Program-made: the position numbers and the translations under genes
Assembly (NCBI RefSeq): GCF_963259705.1
Contig: NC_081844.1
Span: 22,057,715 to 22,121,714 of the forward strand
DNA: 64,000 bases
Direction of reading: 5' to 3'
DNA from: Myotis daubentonii
Taxonomy: Eukaryota; Chordata; Mammalia; Chiroptera; Vespertilionidae
Notes under the pieces: generated by a model
What the model was told of the DNA's origin: nothing
Seen by the model: only the letters and a program-made list of their open reading frames with translations
The model's database searches: none
In this document: in pieces, positions 36,594 to 48,494 of the stretch
How positions within the stretch are numbered: the stretch's first letter is position 1
Layout of the letters: each line of letters begins with the position of its first letter

Positions 36594-36729
36594 TAAAATG
36601 TCTGGAAAGAGGCTGCTAAACACCTATAGTGCACAAGACAGCTCCTAGCACATACAGTTATCCAGCTCCCAGTGTCAACTGTGTAAAGGAGGGAACACCT
36701 ATTCTAGAACAACACCTCTCCATTTCATA

Positions 36730-37560
36730 GGCATATAAATCCCCAAAATTTGCAGCTCAAATGCAAATTCTGATTGATCAGGTCTCCAGTGGGCCCAGAG
36801 ACTGCCATTCTGACAAGCCCCCTGGTGATGTTGATGCTGCAGGTCCTCCTGGTCTGTGGACCACACTTTGAGTAGGTGGGTCATGGTTCTGGGTCAGAGT
36901 CTGGTGTAGGTAATTTTAGGTCTTTTTCACTAGAAATCTGTAAATGTAATTTTGAAAAACAAGTTTTCTCTCACTCTAAAGGGGAGGAAAATTCTATGTT
37001 TGATTCTTTTATTTAGGGCTCCAAAGTGACATCAAATAATGTATACCTGAGAAGGGCTTTGTCATAGGCAGAATAAGGGCCTCAAAAATGTCAACGTCCT
37101 GATTAGGAGAGCTTTGGAATGTTAGCTCACAGAGCAGGGTAACTGAGATAGATGAAATAAAATTATTGGCTAAGGAGCTTAGCTCAGATTACCCAGGTTG
37201 GACTAATGTCATCTCAGTGGTCCTCTGAATGTGGAAGACAGTAGGAGAATTGGAGTCAGAGATACATTTGAAGATGCCTTGCTGTTGGTAATGAAGATGG
37301 AGGAAGGACCATGAGCCAAGGAATGCAGGTAGATTCTTGCATCTGGAATAAGAATTGAGAATAGGAAAGGAATTGGAAAGGGATTGCAGTCTCCCTTGGA
37401 ATGCCCGAAAAATGCAAGCCTGACAGTCATTTTGATCTAAGCCTTTTGAGATCCATGTTAGGCTTTTAACCTCTAGAACTTTATGATAGAAAGCTGTTTG
37501 TTTTAAGCCACTAGTGTGGCAATTTGATACAAGAACAATAGGAAACTGATACATACATTT
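36730..37560. repeat. MER5-like and LTR-like old repeats (block 4)
   Basis: Block 4 copies of the MER5-like (about 36730-36875) and LTR-like (about 37065-37560) repeats of block 1. Confidence 0.5.
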
Positions 37561-38504
37561 ACCCAGTAAAATATTGTGAGAGGGAACTAAGTTTAAGACT
37601 CGAAAACCATTCAGCCGGCTTCCCTTGGGCAAAGGTATTTCATGTCGAAATTCCACAGTTCATAGAAAAAATTAGAACTAATTTAGAGCTATTTGTGTCC
37701 ATCGATGATACAAAGAATTTCTCATCATGTAAATGAAAATGTGGTTCTGATCTTGAGGCCTTTGAGGTATTAAGATACAAAAAATAATTTATTAAGGTTA
37801 ATTTCGCACTTTTACTTTAAATTTTTGTGTCAAAATTTTGATTTTTTTTCTATTTCATGTTAATTCACACATTTCTTTTTTTAAATTTCTATATTTTCTA
37901 AATTTCTGTCAAGGTTTCTTTCATCATAAGCGATGGGATTCTGAATGAGACTGTGTGTATGTACATATTTATGAGTGAGTTCGTTTATTTGAAAGATGTA
38001 TACAAGTGCACATACATACACACACTCCTCACTCTTGAGCATTTTCTTAAGACTCAACAAGTATTTTTAACATTTTATTTATTCCTTACCTTGTCAGGTT
38101 GAAGTTAAAGTTTATTATTCCACATTATCTACAGAAAGAAGAAAACTGAAGCCAGGTGGATTATATTTTTGACAATAACATAATGCACTAAAAACTTATT
38201 GTGAATCATCTCGAGTTATATACAAATGGACCCACCCACTATATATTATTAATTTATGTATGGCTTCTTTACTTCAGCAAATTTTACATTTAAAGTATGT
38301 GCAACTTATTGTATGCAATTATACCCCAATAAATTAGTGAGAATTAAAAATTCTAGTGATGTGTAACTCATGTCAGACCAAGAGCACAGGCAGCTGAGTC
38401 ACACCAGACTCCGGTAGTAAATATATCTCATAACTGGAAGAGAGCAAGATCTCATATATAAGTATAGGAACTGTGATATTAAATTAAGGCAATTCTTGAT
38501 AAAC
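37561..38504. other. Shared OR 3' flank (block 4), no gene seen
   Basis: Homologous to 5161-6049 but more diverged than blocks 2 and 3 are from block 1. No conserved coding frame. Confidence 0.5.
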
Positions 38505-38770
38505 TTTTTTTTGAAAAGTTATGAAAATAAAATTCTTTTTTTTCTTTATTGATTAAGGTATTACATATATATTCTTATTGACCCATTGCTCCCCCACTCC
38601 CCCTATTATGCCCTCACCTCCCTGTTGTCTGTGTCCATTGGTTAGGCTTATATGCATGCATACAAGTCCTTTGGTTGATCTCTCCCCCTTACCCTCCCCT
38701 CCCCTACCTTCCCTCTGAGGTTTGATGGTCTGATCGATGCTTCTCTGTCTCTGGATCTGTTTTTGTTTAT
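38505..38770 (-). mobile_element. L1 3' end, minus orientation, block 4 only
   Basis: T-rich start, then 'ctttattgattaaggtatta' and a C-rich tract (the L1 3'UTR G-tract on the other strand), ending near 'ctctggatctg'. A 'ttgataaac' repeat on both sides (about 38489 and 38776) is the likely target duplication. About 30 bp of unrelated sequence separates two T-runs at the start and may be a short 3' transduction. Confidence 0.8.
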
Positions 38771-39099
38771 CAGTTTTGATAAACAGTTTTACATTAACTG
38801 TAAGATAAACACACACATACACCCCCATAGATCTGTATCTATATCATATATATATATATCTATATAACATCACATAATGGTTAAAGAAAGAAGTGCAATA
38901 CATTATGAAAGAGATTTAGAAACATAATGTAGTAACTAATGATGAGCCCAGAAGACATCAGAAAAACTCCTACCGTAAAATCCTAATTTATTATAAAGCC
39001 ATTATATTAAAACAAGTGCTGTTAGGATGGCTTGTTATGCAAAAATAGCTAACTGATGCAATAAAAAAGAAAAGAAAACTGAGATCAATTATAATAATA

Positions 39100-40221
39100 C
39101 TAGAGGCCCGGTGCACAAAAATTGTGCACTTTAAGCTGCCTGGCTGCCGGGGCGGGGGGGTGGGGGGGTCCCTCAGCCCGGCCTGTGCCCTCTCCCAGTC
39201 TGGGACCCCTCGGGAGATAATGACCTGCTGGCTTAGGCCTGCTCCCAGGTGGCAGAGGGCAGGCCCAATCCCTAGGTGCAGCCCCTGGTTGGGCTCAGAG
39301 CAGGGCCGATTGGGGAGATGGGGCACTGCCCCCTGTCATGCACAGAGCAGGGCGGATTGGGAGGCTGCAATGCCACCCTCAGTCACGCTCAGGGTAGGGT
39401 CGATTGGGGGATTGAGGCACCGCCCCCTGTCACACTCAAGGCAGGGTCGATGGGGAGGTTGCGGCGCCACCCCCTGTCACGCACAGAGCAGGGCCAATCA
39501 GGGGGTTGGGGCGCTGCCCCCTGTCACGCACAGAGCAGGGCCCATCAGGGAGGTTGGAGCTCCGTACCCTGTCACACACAGAGCAGGGCCCATCAGGGGG
39601 TTGGGGAGCTCCCCCCTGTCACTCACAGAGTAGGGCCGATAGTTGAATTGGGGCACCGCACCCTGTCACACTCAGGGCAGAGCCAATGGGGAGGTTATGG
39701 CTCTACCCCATCACACACAGAGCAGGGCCCGTGGGGTGGGGGTGGGGGCGCCACCCTCTATCACCCACAGAGCAGGGCCGATCAGGGGGTTGGGGTGCTG
39801 CCACTGTCACACTCAGGGCAGGGCCGATGGGGAGATTATGGCTCTACCCCGTCACACACAGAGCAGGGCCAATCAGGGGGTTGGGGCGCTGCCCCCTGTC
39901 ACACACAGAGCAGGGCCGATCAGGGGGTTGGGGCGTCGCACCCTGCCACACACAGAGCCGCAGGGCAATCAGGGGGTTGGGGAGCTCCCCCCTATCAGGC
40001 ACAGAGCAGGGCTGATCAGGGGGTTGGGGTGCCTTCCCCTGTCACGAACAGAGCAGGGTGGATAGAGAGGTTGTGGTCCCGCCCCCTGTCACACACAGAG
40101 CCGCAGGGCGATCAGGGGGTTTGGGCGCTGCCCCCGTCACACTGATCCCAGTGTCGGGAGGCCTCGCGGCTCCGCTGATCCCGGTGCTGAGAGGCATATA
40201 TTACCCTTTTACTATATAGGA
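39100..40221 (-). mobile_element. HeliBat-type Helitron carrying a minisatellite
   Basis: Minus-strand 5' end TCCTATATAGTAAAAGGG at 40221 and 3' CTAG at 39100-39103, just inside a palindrome 'gtgcacaaaaattgtgcac'. It lies between A and T. Most of its interior is a minisatellite of about 47-bp units (39297-40141). No Rep/helicase coding sequence, so it is non-autonomous. Block 5 has another Helitron at the same site (57303); blocks 1-3 do not. Confidence 0.88.
39297..40141. repeat. Minisatellite, about 18 copies of a 47-bp unit
   Basis: Units run from 'agagcagggccgatcagggg' to 'cccctgtcacacac', with a few 45-50 bp variants and two copies with an extra 'ccgc'. I count about 18. The unit length is not a multiple of three and few stops occur, so all three plus-strand frames stay open for long stretches. 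This is a repeat effect, not a gene. Confidence 0.93.
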
Positions 40222-40793
40222 TAGAGGCCTGGTGCACGTGTGGGTGCCGGCTGGTTTGCCCTGAAGGGTGTCCTGGATCAGGGTGGGGGTCCCCACTGGG
40301 GTGCCTGGCCAGTCTGGGTGAGGGGCTGAGGGCTGTTTTTAGGCTGGCGGATGACTGAAGCTCCCAACCGCTCCTTTTGTTCTTTTTTTTTTTTTTTAAT
40401 TCTGGGCCAGCTTTAGCTTTGAGGCTTGGCTCCAGCTCTTAGGCCTCTGCTGCTGAAAGCAGGTTTCTGGCCTTTGTTTACCTTCTGTATTTGAAACAAT
40501 GTTGCGATCCTGCTGGCTGAAGCCCGGCAGACTCAAGCAGGTTTCTGGGGTTTTGTTTAGCTTCTATATTTGTAACATAGTTGCTTAGAGTTGCAGCTCA
40601 GAGGCCTGCAGTGGCATGCGGGGAATGTTGGAGTCCTCCGTCACTGAAGCAAGCAAGCCTCATGTTCACTTTAAGCTGCCTGGCTGCCGGCCGCCATATT
40701 GGCTGGCAGTTAATTTGCATATTGCCCTGACTAGCCAATGGGAAGGGTAGCGGTCATACGCTAATTACCATGTTTCTCTTTTATTAGATAGGA
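40222..40793 (-). mobile_element. Second HeliBat-type Helitron, adjoining the first
   Basis: Starts at the first element's end with TAGAGGCCTGGTGCAC (a decayed CTAG end). On the minus strand it has a 5' end TCCTATCTAATAAAAG at 40793, before the host 'tcttttccccattctagg'. The interior has 'gctgcctggctgccgg', also seen near 39133 in the first element, so the two are relatives inserted head to tail or nested. Confidence 0.82.
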
Positions 40794-42032
40794 TTCTTTT
40801 CCCCATTCTAGGCATTTGTACAGATATTTGAAGTTTGCATTTATATTTATACTGTTAATAAAGTTTATTTCAGATAACTGTATTAAAAGTGACTCCATTG
40901 AGATTCCCTTGTAGGTAACCAGAAGAGCTAGAAAGAATATGCATGTTTGTGCAAAACCTATTACTCTGAATCACAGAACTGGACAGCAATTCAAGCTCTC
41001 TGGCAAGTCATCCTTTGCTCACTTATGTACATATATGACATATCTATAGATCACATAGTTTATAGAATAGATGATAACAATATGGTTCATTCTCTATCCC
41101 TTTAGGGTTAAGACAATATTTGGAGTTGGAGGAGAAGCTTCATTTAAAATAACAGAGGGAATCCTATTTGTAGGCAGCAATGAAAGGGAGATAGTTCAGT
41201 AGGAAACATCATTACACCAAACAAAGCACCACAGTGATAAATCCCTTTGCACATGGACACCGATCTTACATACATCAATGATTAAACTTACACCATGAAA
41301 AAAAATAGTTTGCATAGCAATAAATGTGTGCCTTAAAATGTTGCTTCCTTATACTTAAGGTCATCTCTGTCTCTAAGGGCATATTATGTCAAACAATTAG
41401 GACCATAATTGGAGATATGGACTTGATTGTCAGTTTAATAATGACTATGATAAGAATGTGGACACCAAGCTAAATAAGATACAGGATCCTAATGAGGGAA
41501 CACAGCCAGATGACCTCTTATAACACGCACTATATGTTAAAGTCTACATTTTCAGAAAGAGCAGTGATGGTAGTGATACAGGAAGAAATGATGTATAAAG
41601 AGGGTTAAACTGTGCTCTTATATTTTTATCTCCTATGAAATGATATAAATGGCTTTGGTTACTAAATGCAGTTTATTTACATAGAAGTAGAACAACTCAC
41701 AATTTTTCTTTTAGTAAAATGAAAGAAAAATTACTCAGTATGATAGATTTCATTTCAAAAGAAATTGTTCTTAAGAAATCCAGTAGACTCATGAGATAAA
41801 TGGGAATTTCCAAATATTTCATCCAAGGTTGAGAATCAATTTGGGAGAGGAGAAAAATAACAAAGGGAAAGCTGTTAGGTATCACAAAATCAAGAAATTA
41901 ATAAACTGATTCAATTAAATTACATAGAAATCATAGAAAAAGAAAACCCAGAATATGAACAGAGAGTAAATTCTGCTTCCACAACTAGATAAAATATCAC
42001 AACATCTGGCTCTGCGGCTTTGAGTCCAGCTG
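40794..42032. other. OR 3' flank (block 4), no gene seen
   Basis: Shared flank homologous to 7740-8986. No conserved coding frame. Confidence 0.5.
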
Positions 42033-43001
42033 TCATGTGCATTTCTTTAACCCTAGGACAATTGGTCTTTTTATAGCTGCCATCCCAAAAAATCTTTTCA
42101 GAGCCCTCTTTATGTCTTTGTTCCTGAGACTGTAGATGAAGGGGTTCAGCATGGGTGTGACCACAGTGTACATCACTGAGGCTGTTGCACTTGAGTCTGA
42201 GCTCTGGGTAACAGCAGAGCTGAGGTACACTCCTACGCCTGTACTATAAAAAAAGGAGACGACTGAGAGGTGAGACACACAGGTAGAAAATGCCTTATAC
42301 TTCCTCTGAGCTGTTGTCATTCTACATATGGAGGACACTATCTTGGAGTAAGAGTAAAGGATACAAACAAATGGACCACCACCCAGGAGCACAGCTCCAA
42401 AATACATCACCATGTTAGTAAGAAAGGTGTCAGAACAGGCAAGTTGGACCATCTGATTGAGTTCACAGAAAAAGTGAGGGATTTCCAAGTCTGGTTGGAA
42501 AGACAGTCTCAACACCATTAAGCTTTCTAACAAGGAATGCAGGGCACTCATGACCCAGGACACCAGAACCAGCAGTCCACAGAGCCGAGGGTTCTTGATG
42601 ACCATGTAGTGGAGAGGGTGACAGATGGCCACAAACCGGTCATAGGCCATCACGGTCAGGAGGAAGTTGTCCAGTCCTACAAATAGTAGGAAAAAATGCA
42701 TCTGTGTGATGCAGCCTTCATAGGTGATGGCTTTGCTCTGTGTCTGGATGTTCCACAGCATCTTTGGGATGGTGGTGGTGGTGAAACAGATGTCTACCAA
42801 GGACAGGTTGGAGAGAAAGAAGTACATGGGCGTGTGGAGGTGGGAGTCCGAGCTGACGGCCAGGATGATAAGCAGATTACCCAACACAGTGATTAGGTAC
42901 ATGGAGAGGAAAAGCCCAAATATGAGGGGCTGCAGTGCTGGTTCCTCTGATAATCCCAGAAGAAGAAATTCTGAAACTCTTGTGACATTCCCCAGTTCCA
43001 T
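42033..43001 (-). CDS. Olfactory receptor, family 7 (OR7A-like), open, copy 4
   Basis: 322-residue odorant receptor, starting MELGNVT (N-glycosylation site 5-7). It has [12 protein letters not shown] at 56-67, IPKML at 78-82, [13 protein letters not shown] at 118-130, KAFSTCVSH at 236-244 and PMLNPFIY at 283-290. Cysteines 97, 179 and 189 are kept, but position 169 is Q (LSFQPD), leaving 189 without its usual partner. The C-terminal part ([16 protein letters not shown]) is closer to the block 5 pseudogene ([16 protein letters not shown]) than to copies 1-3 (DLK, MKG). Unlike copies 1-3 there is no in-frame upstream ATG, because one extra base precedes the start; this supports the MELGN start. 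An acceptor-like AG is at 43016-43017. Confidence 0.95.
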   Translation of the reverse strand: MELGNVTRVSEFLLLGLSEEPALQPLIFGLFLSMYLITVLGNLLIILAVSSDSHLHTPMYFFLSNLSLVDICFTTTTIPKMLWNIQTQSKAITYEGCITQMHFFLLFVGLDNFLLTVMAYDRFVAICHPLHYMVIKNPRLCGLLVLVSWVMSALHSLLESLMVLRLSFQPDLEIPHFFCELNQMVQLACSDTFLTNMVMYFGAVLLGGGPFVCILYSYSKIVSSICRMTTAQRKYKAFSTCVSHLSVVSFFYSTGVGVYLSSAVTQSSDSSATASVMYTVVTPMLNPFIYSLRNKDIKRALKRFFGMAAIKRPIVLGLKKCT

Positions 43002-43792
43002 GTTAGTGGAGGTGACTACCAGGATATAGGAAAAAGAACATGACTAATATTCCCACAAGCAAGCATTAGTAACCTAGCATAAAAGCTACCATCTATATTG
43101 TGGAATTAAGGAATTAATTTCCCAATTGGGTGTATGGTCTCGTCTCCTTAGGATATCCCTCATGCCATTTCTCATTACTATTTGCTTTACCACGTGAAGG
43201 CACATAAAAAATTCTTGTATCTTAATTCTTTCAGTATGAAAAATAAAAATAAAAACTCAATGGATAGGATGTAAAGCACAGCAGGGTGACTATAATTAAT
43301 AAAACTATATTGTTGAAAGTGGCTAGAGTGTAGATTTTCAAAATCCTTACCACAGGAAAAAATTCTAACTATTGTGGTGACAGAGTTAACTAGACTTAGT
43401 ACTGAGGTCATATTGCAATATATACAAACACAGAATCATTATGTTGTATATCTGAAACTAATAAAACATTGTACACCAATTATACTTCAATTAAAAATAT
43501 ATTTAAACAATGGAGAGAACACAGTAGGAATGACTGACAGGTTGGACCACACTAAATTGATGAACTTTATACATTCTCCACAAAACACTTATACATACAT
43601 AAAAGAACTAAATGGAAAACAGTCGGTTCATGTAAAACACTCCAATTCTTTGTTAGAAAGAATCCAATCAAAAAATCAAATAAGAGAATAGCATGCTCAA
43701 TAATATTGTGATAAGTCTGCATGGTGAAGGATGATTACTAGAGCTGGTGTAGTAATCACATTGTAATGTATATACATCTTGAATCACTATAG

Positions 43793-43986
43793 CAGGGGCC
43801 CTCAAACTACGGCCCACGGGCCACATGTGGCCCGCCGAAAACATTTGTTTTTTTACTTCAAAATAAGATATGTGCAGTGTGCATAGGAATTTGTTCATAG
43901 TTTTTTTTTTTAAACTATAACCCGGCCCTCCAATGGTCTGAGGGACAGTGAACTGGCCCCCTGTTTAAAAAGTTTGAGGACCCCTG
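43793..43986. mobile_element. Short non-autonomous hAT element
   Basis: A 194-bp element starts CAGGGGCCCTCAAACT and ends AGTTTGAGGACCCCTG, flanked by perfect 8-bp duplications (cactatag, 43785-43792 and 43987-43994). The interior has 'gggccacatgtggcccgc'. Blocks 1-3 are empty here. Confidence 0.92.
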
Positions 43987-44573
43987 CACTATAGTGTATA
44001 CCTAAAACTAATATAATATTGTTTGCAAACAATACCTAAACAAAAAAGGAATAAAAACACTTTGATAACACTATCCAAAACCAAAAACAAACCTTTCAGG
44101 TGGATAATAGAGTGAAAGTTGTATTGGATGGGAACTATACTATCATTTAAAATAAATAAATTAATAAACAAGTAAATCAAAAAATGTACGAAAATTTAAT
44201 AGAGATTCTAGATAGCTTACAAACACCCAAATTTCATTAATCAGCCTCAAAGGTAATGAAATAATTACAAAGTGAATCTCCTTAGCTTACTCATTTTCAT
44301 CTACCAAATAATTTTTTAAAATGTGAATAGCCAAGGTGAGAGAATATACTGTGAGTTGTATGTCTCATGCACTGCAATTGCAAGGGTGTATTTGGAGCCT
44401 TGCTGTGTCTGGATCTTTTTCATCCACATGGAAACAGTCTAATATGCCCAATCATAAAATTTAAAAAATGCCCTCACATCACTGTATATTCCTCCACAGC
44501 TAATAACCTATTTGTATATTCCTTGAATATTTGTTTTACTTCTACCGAAAGGACTTCACACCTGCAAGGTCCT

Positions 44574-44802
44574 TTTTTTAAAGAAAATAATAAGGGCTGT
44601 TGTTTTATATATAGAGGAAGGGAGAGGGAGAGAAAGATAGAAACATCAATGATAAGAGAGAATCATTGATTAGCCGCCTGCTGCTGAAACCCCAGTGGGG
44701 ATTAAGCCCGAAACCCAGGCACGTGTCCTTGACTAGAATCGAACCCGGGACACTTCAGTCCATAGGCCATTGCTTTATCCACTGAGCCAAACCTGCTAGG
44801 GT
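44574..44802 (-). mobile_element. Ves SINE, minus orientation, block 4 only
   Basis: T-rich start, 'aaacatcaatgataagagag', then the tRNA-like half with 'gaatcgaacccgggacac' (B box on the minus strand) and 'cactgagccaaacctgctag'. Blocks 1-3 pass uninterrupted through 'cacctccaatgccctttctt'. Confidence 0.9.
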
Positions 44803-45499
44803 TCCAATGCCCTTTCTTAATTTTCCTTCTATTAATACCACTTAATTGTCAACATTAGAACTTACATTTCTGAGTGCAATGTTCACTTTCCTTTCAGTAT
44901 CATGAATAAACACATCCATGTAATTGTAAAGCCAGCCAACAACCACAGTGATCACTGGTATCTGGGCTATGTTGGAATGGTTCTAAGGTGAATTCAGGGA
45001 CAAGTTCTTGGCTTCCAATCTCTCTGATCCTCTCCTGCCATGTCTGTTGGTCTCTGGGACTCACCTGCATGGGAACTCTGAGAGGAAGGTTTCCCTGTGC
45101 AGGTCCAAATTCTTGCCTGGTGGTTGATGATACAGATCAGAAGAGAAGAAGGAGCGGTCAAACATTGGTCTCCCAGATGAATATTAGACTTCAAAAGTAG
45201 TGACCAGGTTTCATCCAACCAAAGGTTGCACATGCTGAGGGTCTGCAGTAGAATTGCTATTTATGTGCTGTGTCTGCTCATTAGGCACATTTACTTCTTG
45301 TTACTCTAACAAAGGATTCCCCTGGGGACACTGGTCTGGACAGAATGGAAACGCTTCCTGCTGATTCTCTGTTCCCAGGAGACTATGTAATAAGCCAGGT
45401 GAGTGCAGTTGTGATTAGTCCTTCATTAAATGCCCTGCTTCCTGAAGTCTACACCTCCCAGCACCTCATCTTAACTCAGAGGTAAAGTTTCTGAATGGG

Positions 45500-45905
45500 T
45501 GAACCTCCAGGGTATTATGCTCAGTGAAATAAGGCAGAGAAAGACTAATGCCATAGGATTTCACTTATATATGGAATCTAAAGAGCAAAATGAAAAAAAG
45601 AACAAAATTGAAACACACTCAGACACAGAGGACTTGGGAGAAGAAGGGATTAAGGGGCTTGGAAGACTGGGAGAAGGAGGGATTAAGAAGTAAAAATTTG
45701 TAGTGATAAAATAGTCACAGATATGTAAAGGACAGCATAGAGAATATAGTCGACAATATTGTTATAACTATGCATGAGGCCAGTTGAATACTGAAAATAT
45801 CAGGGGGAAACACTATGTAAAGTGTATGATTGTATAACCACTATGTTGTACACCTGCAACTAATACAAAATAATATTGAAAGTAAACTCTATTTGAAAAA
45901 AGTCC
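45500..45905 (+). repeat. Old L1 3'UTR (block 5), uninterrupted
   Basis: Block 5 copy of 320-1005 without the Ves SINE. It shows the pre-insertion state. Confidence 0.65.
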
Positions 45906-46577
45906 AATACTGAGAAATTTGTCTGACTGGTTTTCGGTCTTCAAAGCATTTATTTATGGTGGGGATATACAACCCCTGATATCGCTAGAAAATTACTGTT
46001 TCCTTCTTTAAGAAATGGAAGATAATTCTTCCTTTAGTATAAGACCTTGGGCTCTATACTCATTGGCTTAATGATGCTTTAGCCAAAAAATTAGGAATTT
46101 CATAGTTATAGCACAAGTTAGGAATTGTCGTTTAGTCCCTCATGATAACAAGTTCATTAAATATAAGTGACACATTTAGATTTTATACACCATAACCCAT
46201 CTTAGCACATTACAACAATTGTCAAATGTATGTTTTACAAAAAATGCATTTTATAAGGTAGTACACCTATAAACTACCTTCTCCAATACAGAAATGAGGC
46301 ACAGAGGGATTTAATGCTATGCCCAAATATATAAGCCAAGAAAGGGAAGGGATATTAATTGGAATCAGTCAGGACACTTCCAGTTCTCAGATTCTAGGGC
46401 AGTGGTTCTCCAATAGAGGTGCCTTTGTTCCTGAGGATATTGTAACATCTGTAGGGCGGCTGCTAAACACCTACAATGCACAGAACAGCACCCAACACAA
46501 ATAATTATCCAGCTCCGAGTGTCAGCAGTGACAAGGTGAGAACAGCTATTCTAGGGAACATCTCCATTTCATTACAC
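45906..46577. other. Shared flank (block 5), ancestral empty sites
   Basis: Homologous to flanks in blocks 1-4, but the minus-strand Ves (near 46300), the L1 3' end (near 46350) and the plus-strand Ves (near 46445) are all absent. Confidence 0.6.
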
Positions 46578-47405
46578 ATGCAAATCAACAAAGATTGTCC
46601 TTTCAATGCAAATTTTAATGGATCAAGTCTCCAGGGGACCCAGAGACTGCATTTCTGACAAGCTCCCAGGTGATCTTGATGCAGCAGGTCCTGGTGGTCT
46701 GTGGACCACACTTTGAGTAGGTGGGCTGTGGCTCTGTGTCAGAGTCTGGTGTAGGTAATTTTCCACATTCTCCACCAGGATTCTTCTGTGTATATAATTT
46801 TGAAAGGCAAGTTTTTCCCTCATCTAAAAGGAGGATAAATTCTGTGTTTGATTCTTTTATGTTAGGGACCACAGTGACATCACATAATTTATACCTGGAA
46901 AATGCTTTGTAGTAGGCAGAATAATGGATTAAAAAATGTCAATGTTCTAAGACAGAGAACCTTGGAATATGTTAGCTCACAGAGCAGGGTAACTGTGATA
47001 GATGAAATAAAATTATTAGCTAAGGAGATTAACTCAGATTAGCCAGGTTGGACTAATGTCATCACAATGATTCTCTAAGTGTGGAAGAGAGTGGAAGAAT
47101 TGGAGTCAGAGAGACATTTGAAGATGCCATGTTGCTGGTATTGAAGACGGAGGAAGGACCAACGAATACAGGTGGCCTCTAGAATCTGGAATAGGAATTG
47201 AGAATAGGAAAGGAGTTGGAAAGGGATTGCATTATCCCGAATCACCCAGAAAATGTCCAAACCCAGCAGTCATTTTGATCTAAGGCTTTTAAGACTCATT
47301 TCAGGCATTTGACCTCTAGAACTTTAAGATAGAAAGTTGTTTGTTTTAAGCCACTAGTGTGGTAATTTGCTGCAACAGCAATGGGAAACTGACACAGACA
47401 TTTAT
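46578..47405. repeat. MER5-like and LTR-like old repeats (block 5)
   Basis: Block 5 copies of the MER5-like (about 46578-46725) and LTR-like (about 46905-47405) repeats of block 1. Confidence 0.5.
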
Positions 47406-47701
47406 CCAGTAGGATGTTGTTCCAGGGAACTGAGTTTAAGCCTCAAAAATCATTCAGCTAGCTTCCCTTGGGCAAAGGTATTTTGTGTTGAAATTTCACA
47501 TTAAGTAGAAAAAAATAGAGCTAATTTTGAGCTATTTGGCCCCATAGGTGGTACAAAGAATTTCCCATCACATAAATGTAAATGTGGTTCTGACCTGAGG
47601 ACTTTGTGGCATTAAGATTCAAAAGATAATTCATTAAAATTAAGGGAACACATTTTACTCTAAATCTTTGTCAAATTTTCTACATTTTTGTCTATTTTGT
47701 G

Positions 47702-47768
47702 TAATAAGCCAGTCAGAGAAAGATAAATATCACATGATCTCACTCATTTGTGGAATTTAATGAACAAC
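47702..47768 (+). mobile_element. Short L1 3'UTR scrap
   Basis: About 67 bp ('gtcagagaaagataaatatc' to 'aatgaacaac') matching the L1 3'UTR seen at 25170-25225, set inside shared flank. Confidence 0.75.
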
Positions 47769-47826
47769 ACACATTTCTTTTATTAAATCTCTATATTCCC
47801 CAAATTTCTTTCAAGGTTTCTTTCTT

Positions 47827-48055
47827 AAAAAAAAAAACACCAAAAAAACTTTATTGTTGAAAGTACTACATATGTTCCCATTTCTCCCCTGCCCCCTCCT
47901 CCCCTTTGACCTTTTCTAGCCAGTCCTTGCCCCTGCCCCGGGCCTTCACCACACTATTATCTGTGTCGTTGGGTTATGCATATTTGCATACAAGTTCTTT
48001 GGTTGACCTCTTCCCACCCATCCAGCCTCCCCCACCTTCTCTCTGAGGTTCAACA
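47827..48055 (-). mobile_element. L1 3' end fragment, minus orientation
   Basis: After 'actttattgttgaaagtact' comes a C-rich tract and 'catacaagttctttggttga', the L1 3'UTR read on the opposite strand. It ends near 'ctctgaggttcaacatctg'. Confidence 0.75.
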
Positions 48056-48494
48056 TCTGAAAACAGTAAATAGCAGAATGTGCATAGATAAGCCACACCT
48101 CAGTAAAAATCTCTATATCGGTCAATTTAGAGAACATATGGTTTTTGAAATTGTTGGTTTACAGTCTTTATTGCTTTGTTTACCCATTAAGTCATTTTGA
48201 TACCCTCCAGCAAAAAGAGCTCATACAGTCTAAGAAATGCTATGGTTTTGGTGTAGTTTTGAGTGAAACAGTGAAAAGTAGAACTTTGACATTTATCAAA
48301 ATACATGTTTCTTTTTTAAAAACCTGTTGCTGTTCAAAGGAATATAGTCAGCAAAGAATGTTAACCTTTGAGATTTAATTATTACAGGATATATCAGAAA
48401 TCATATATTTTTATTAAAACATTAAAATGGAGTGATTCCTAAGATCTGCTTTATAACTCAGCTTTCCAACAGGACACTCTGGACAGATGAAAGT
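48056..48494. other. Unassigned segment between two L1 3' ends
   Basis: About 440 bp matching neither the paralogous blocks nor any element I recognise. It sits between two minus-strand L1 3' ends at the place where about 260 bp of the shared flank is missing. No coding frame of note. Confidence 0.5.

Larger units (their letters stand above)
32241..45184. repeat. Tandem OR block 4
   Basis: Fourth paralogous block, about 12.9 kb. The left half shares the SPIN and Helitron insertions of block 1. The right half shares a Helitron-bearing site with block 5. Private insertions are a hAT with transposase remnant, an L1 3' end at 38505, a small hAT at 43793 and a Ves SINE at 44574. Confidence 0.9.
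43018..45184. other. OR upstream flank (block 4), no gene seen
   Basis: Shared flank with old L1 3'UTR remnants near 43270-43500 and two late insertions, a hAT at 43793 and a Ves SINE at 44574. No gene seen. Confidence 0.55.

Noticed and set aside
39297..40141. Regular repeat array that could be mistaken for a CRISPR array
   Set aside because: There are no unique spacers; the whole 47-bp unit repeats, and the setting is a mammalian genome.
39276..40145. Plus-strand frame of 289 codons, with overlapping 169-, 140- and 109-codon frames
   Set aside because: All are products of the GC-rich 47-bp minisatellite inside a Helitron; the translation is low complexity and cycles between frames.
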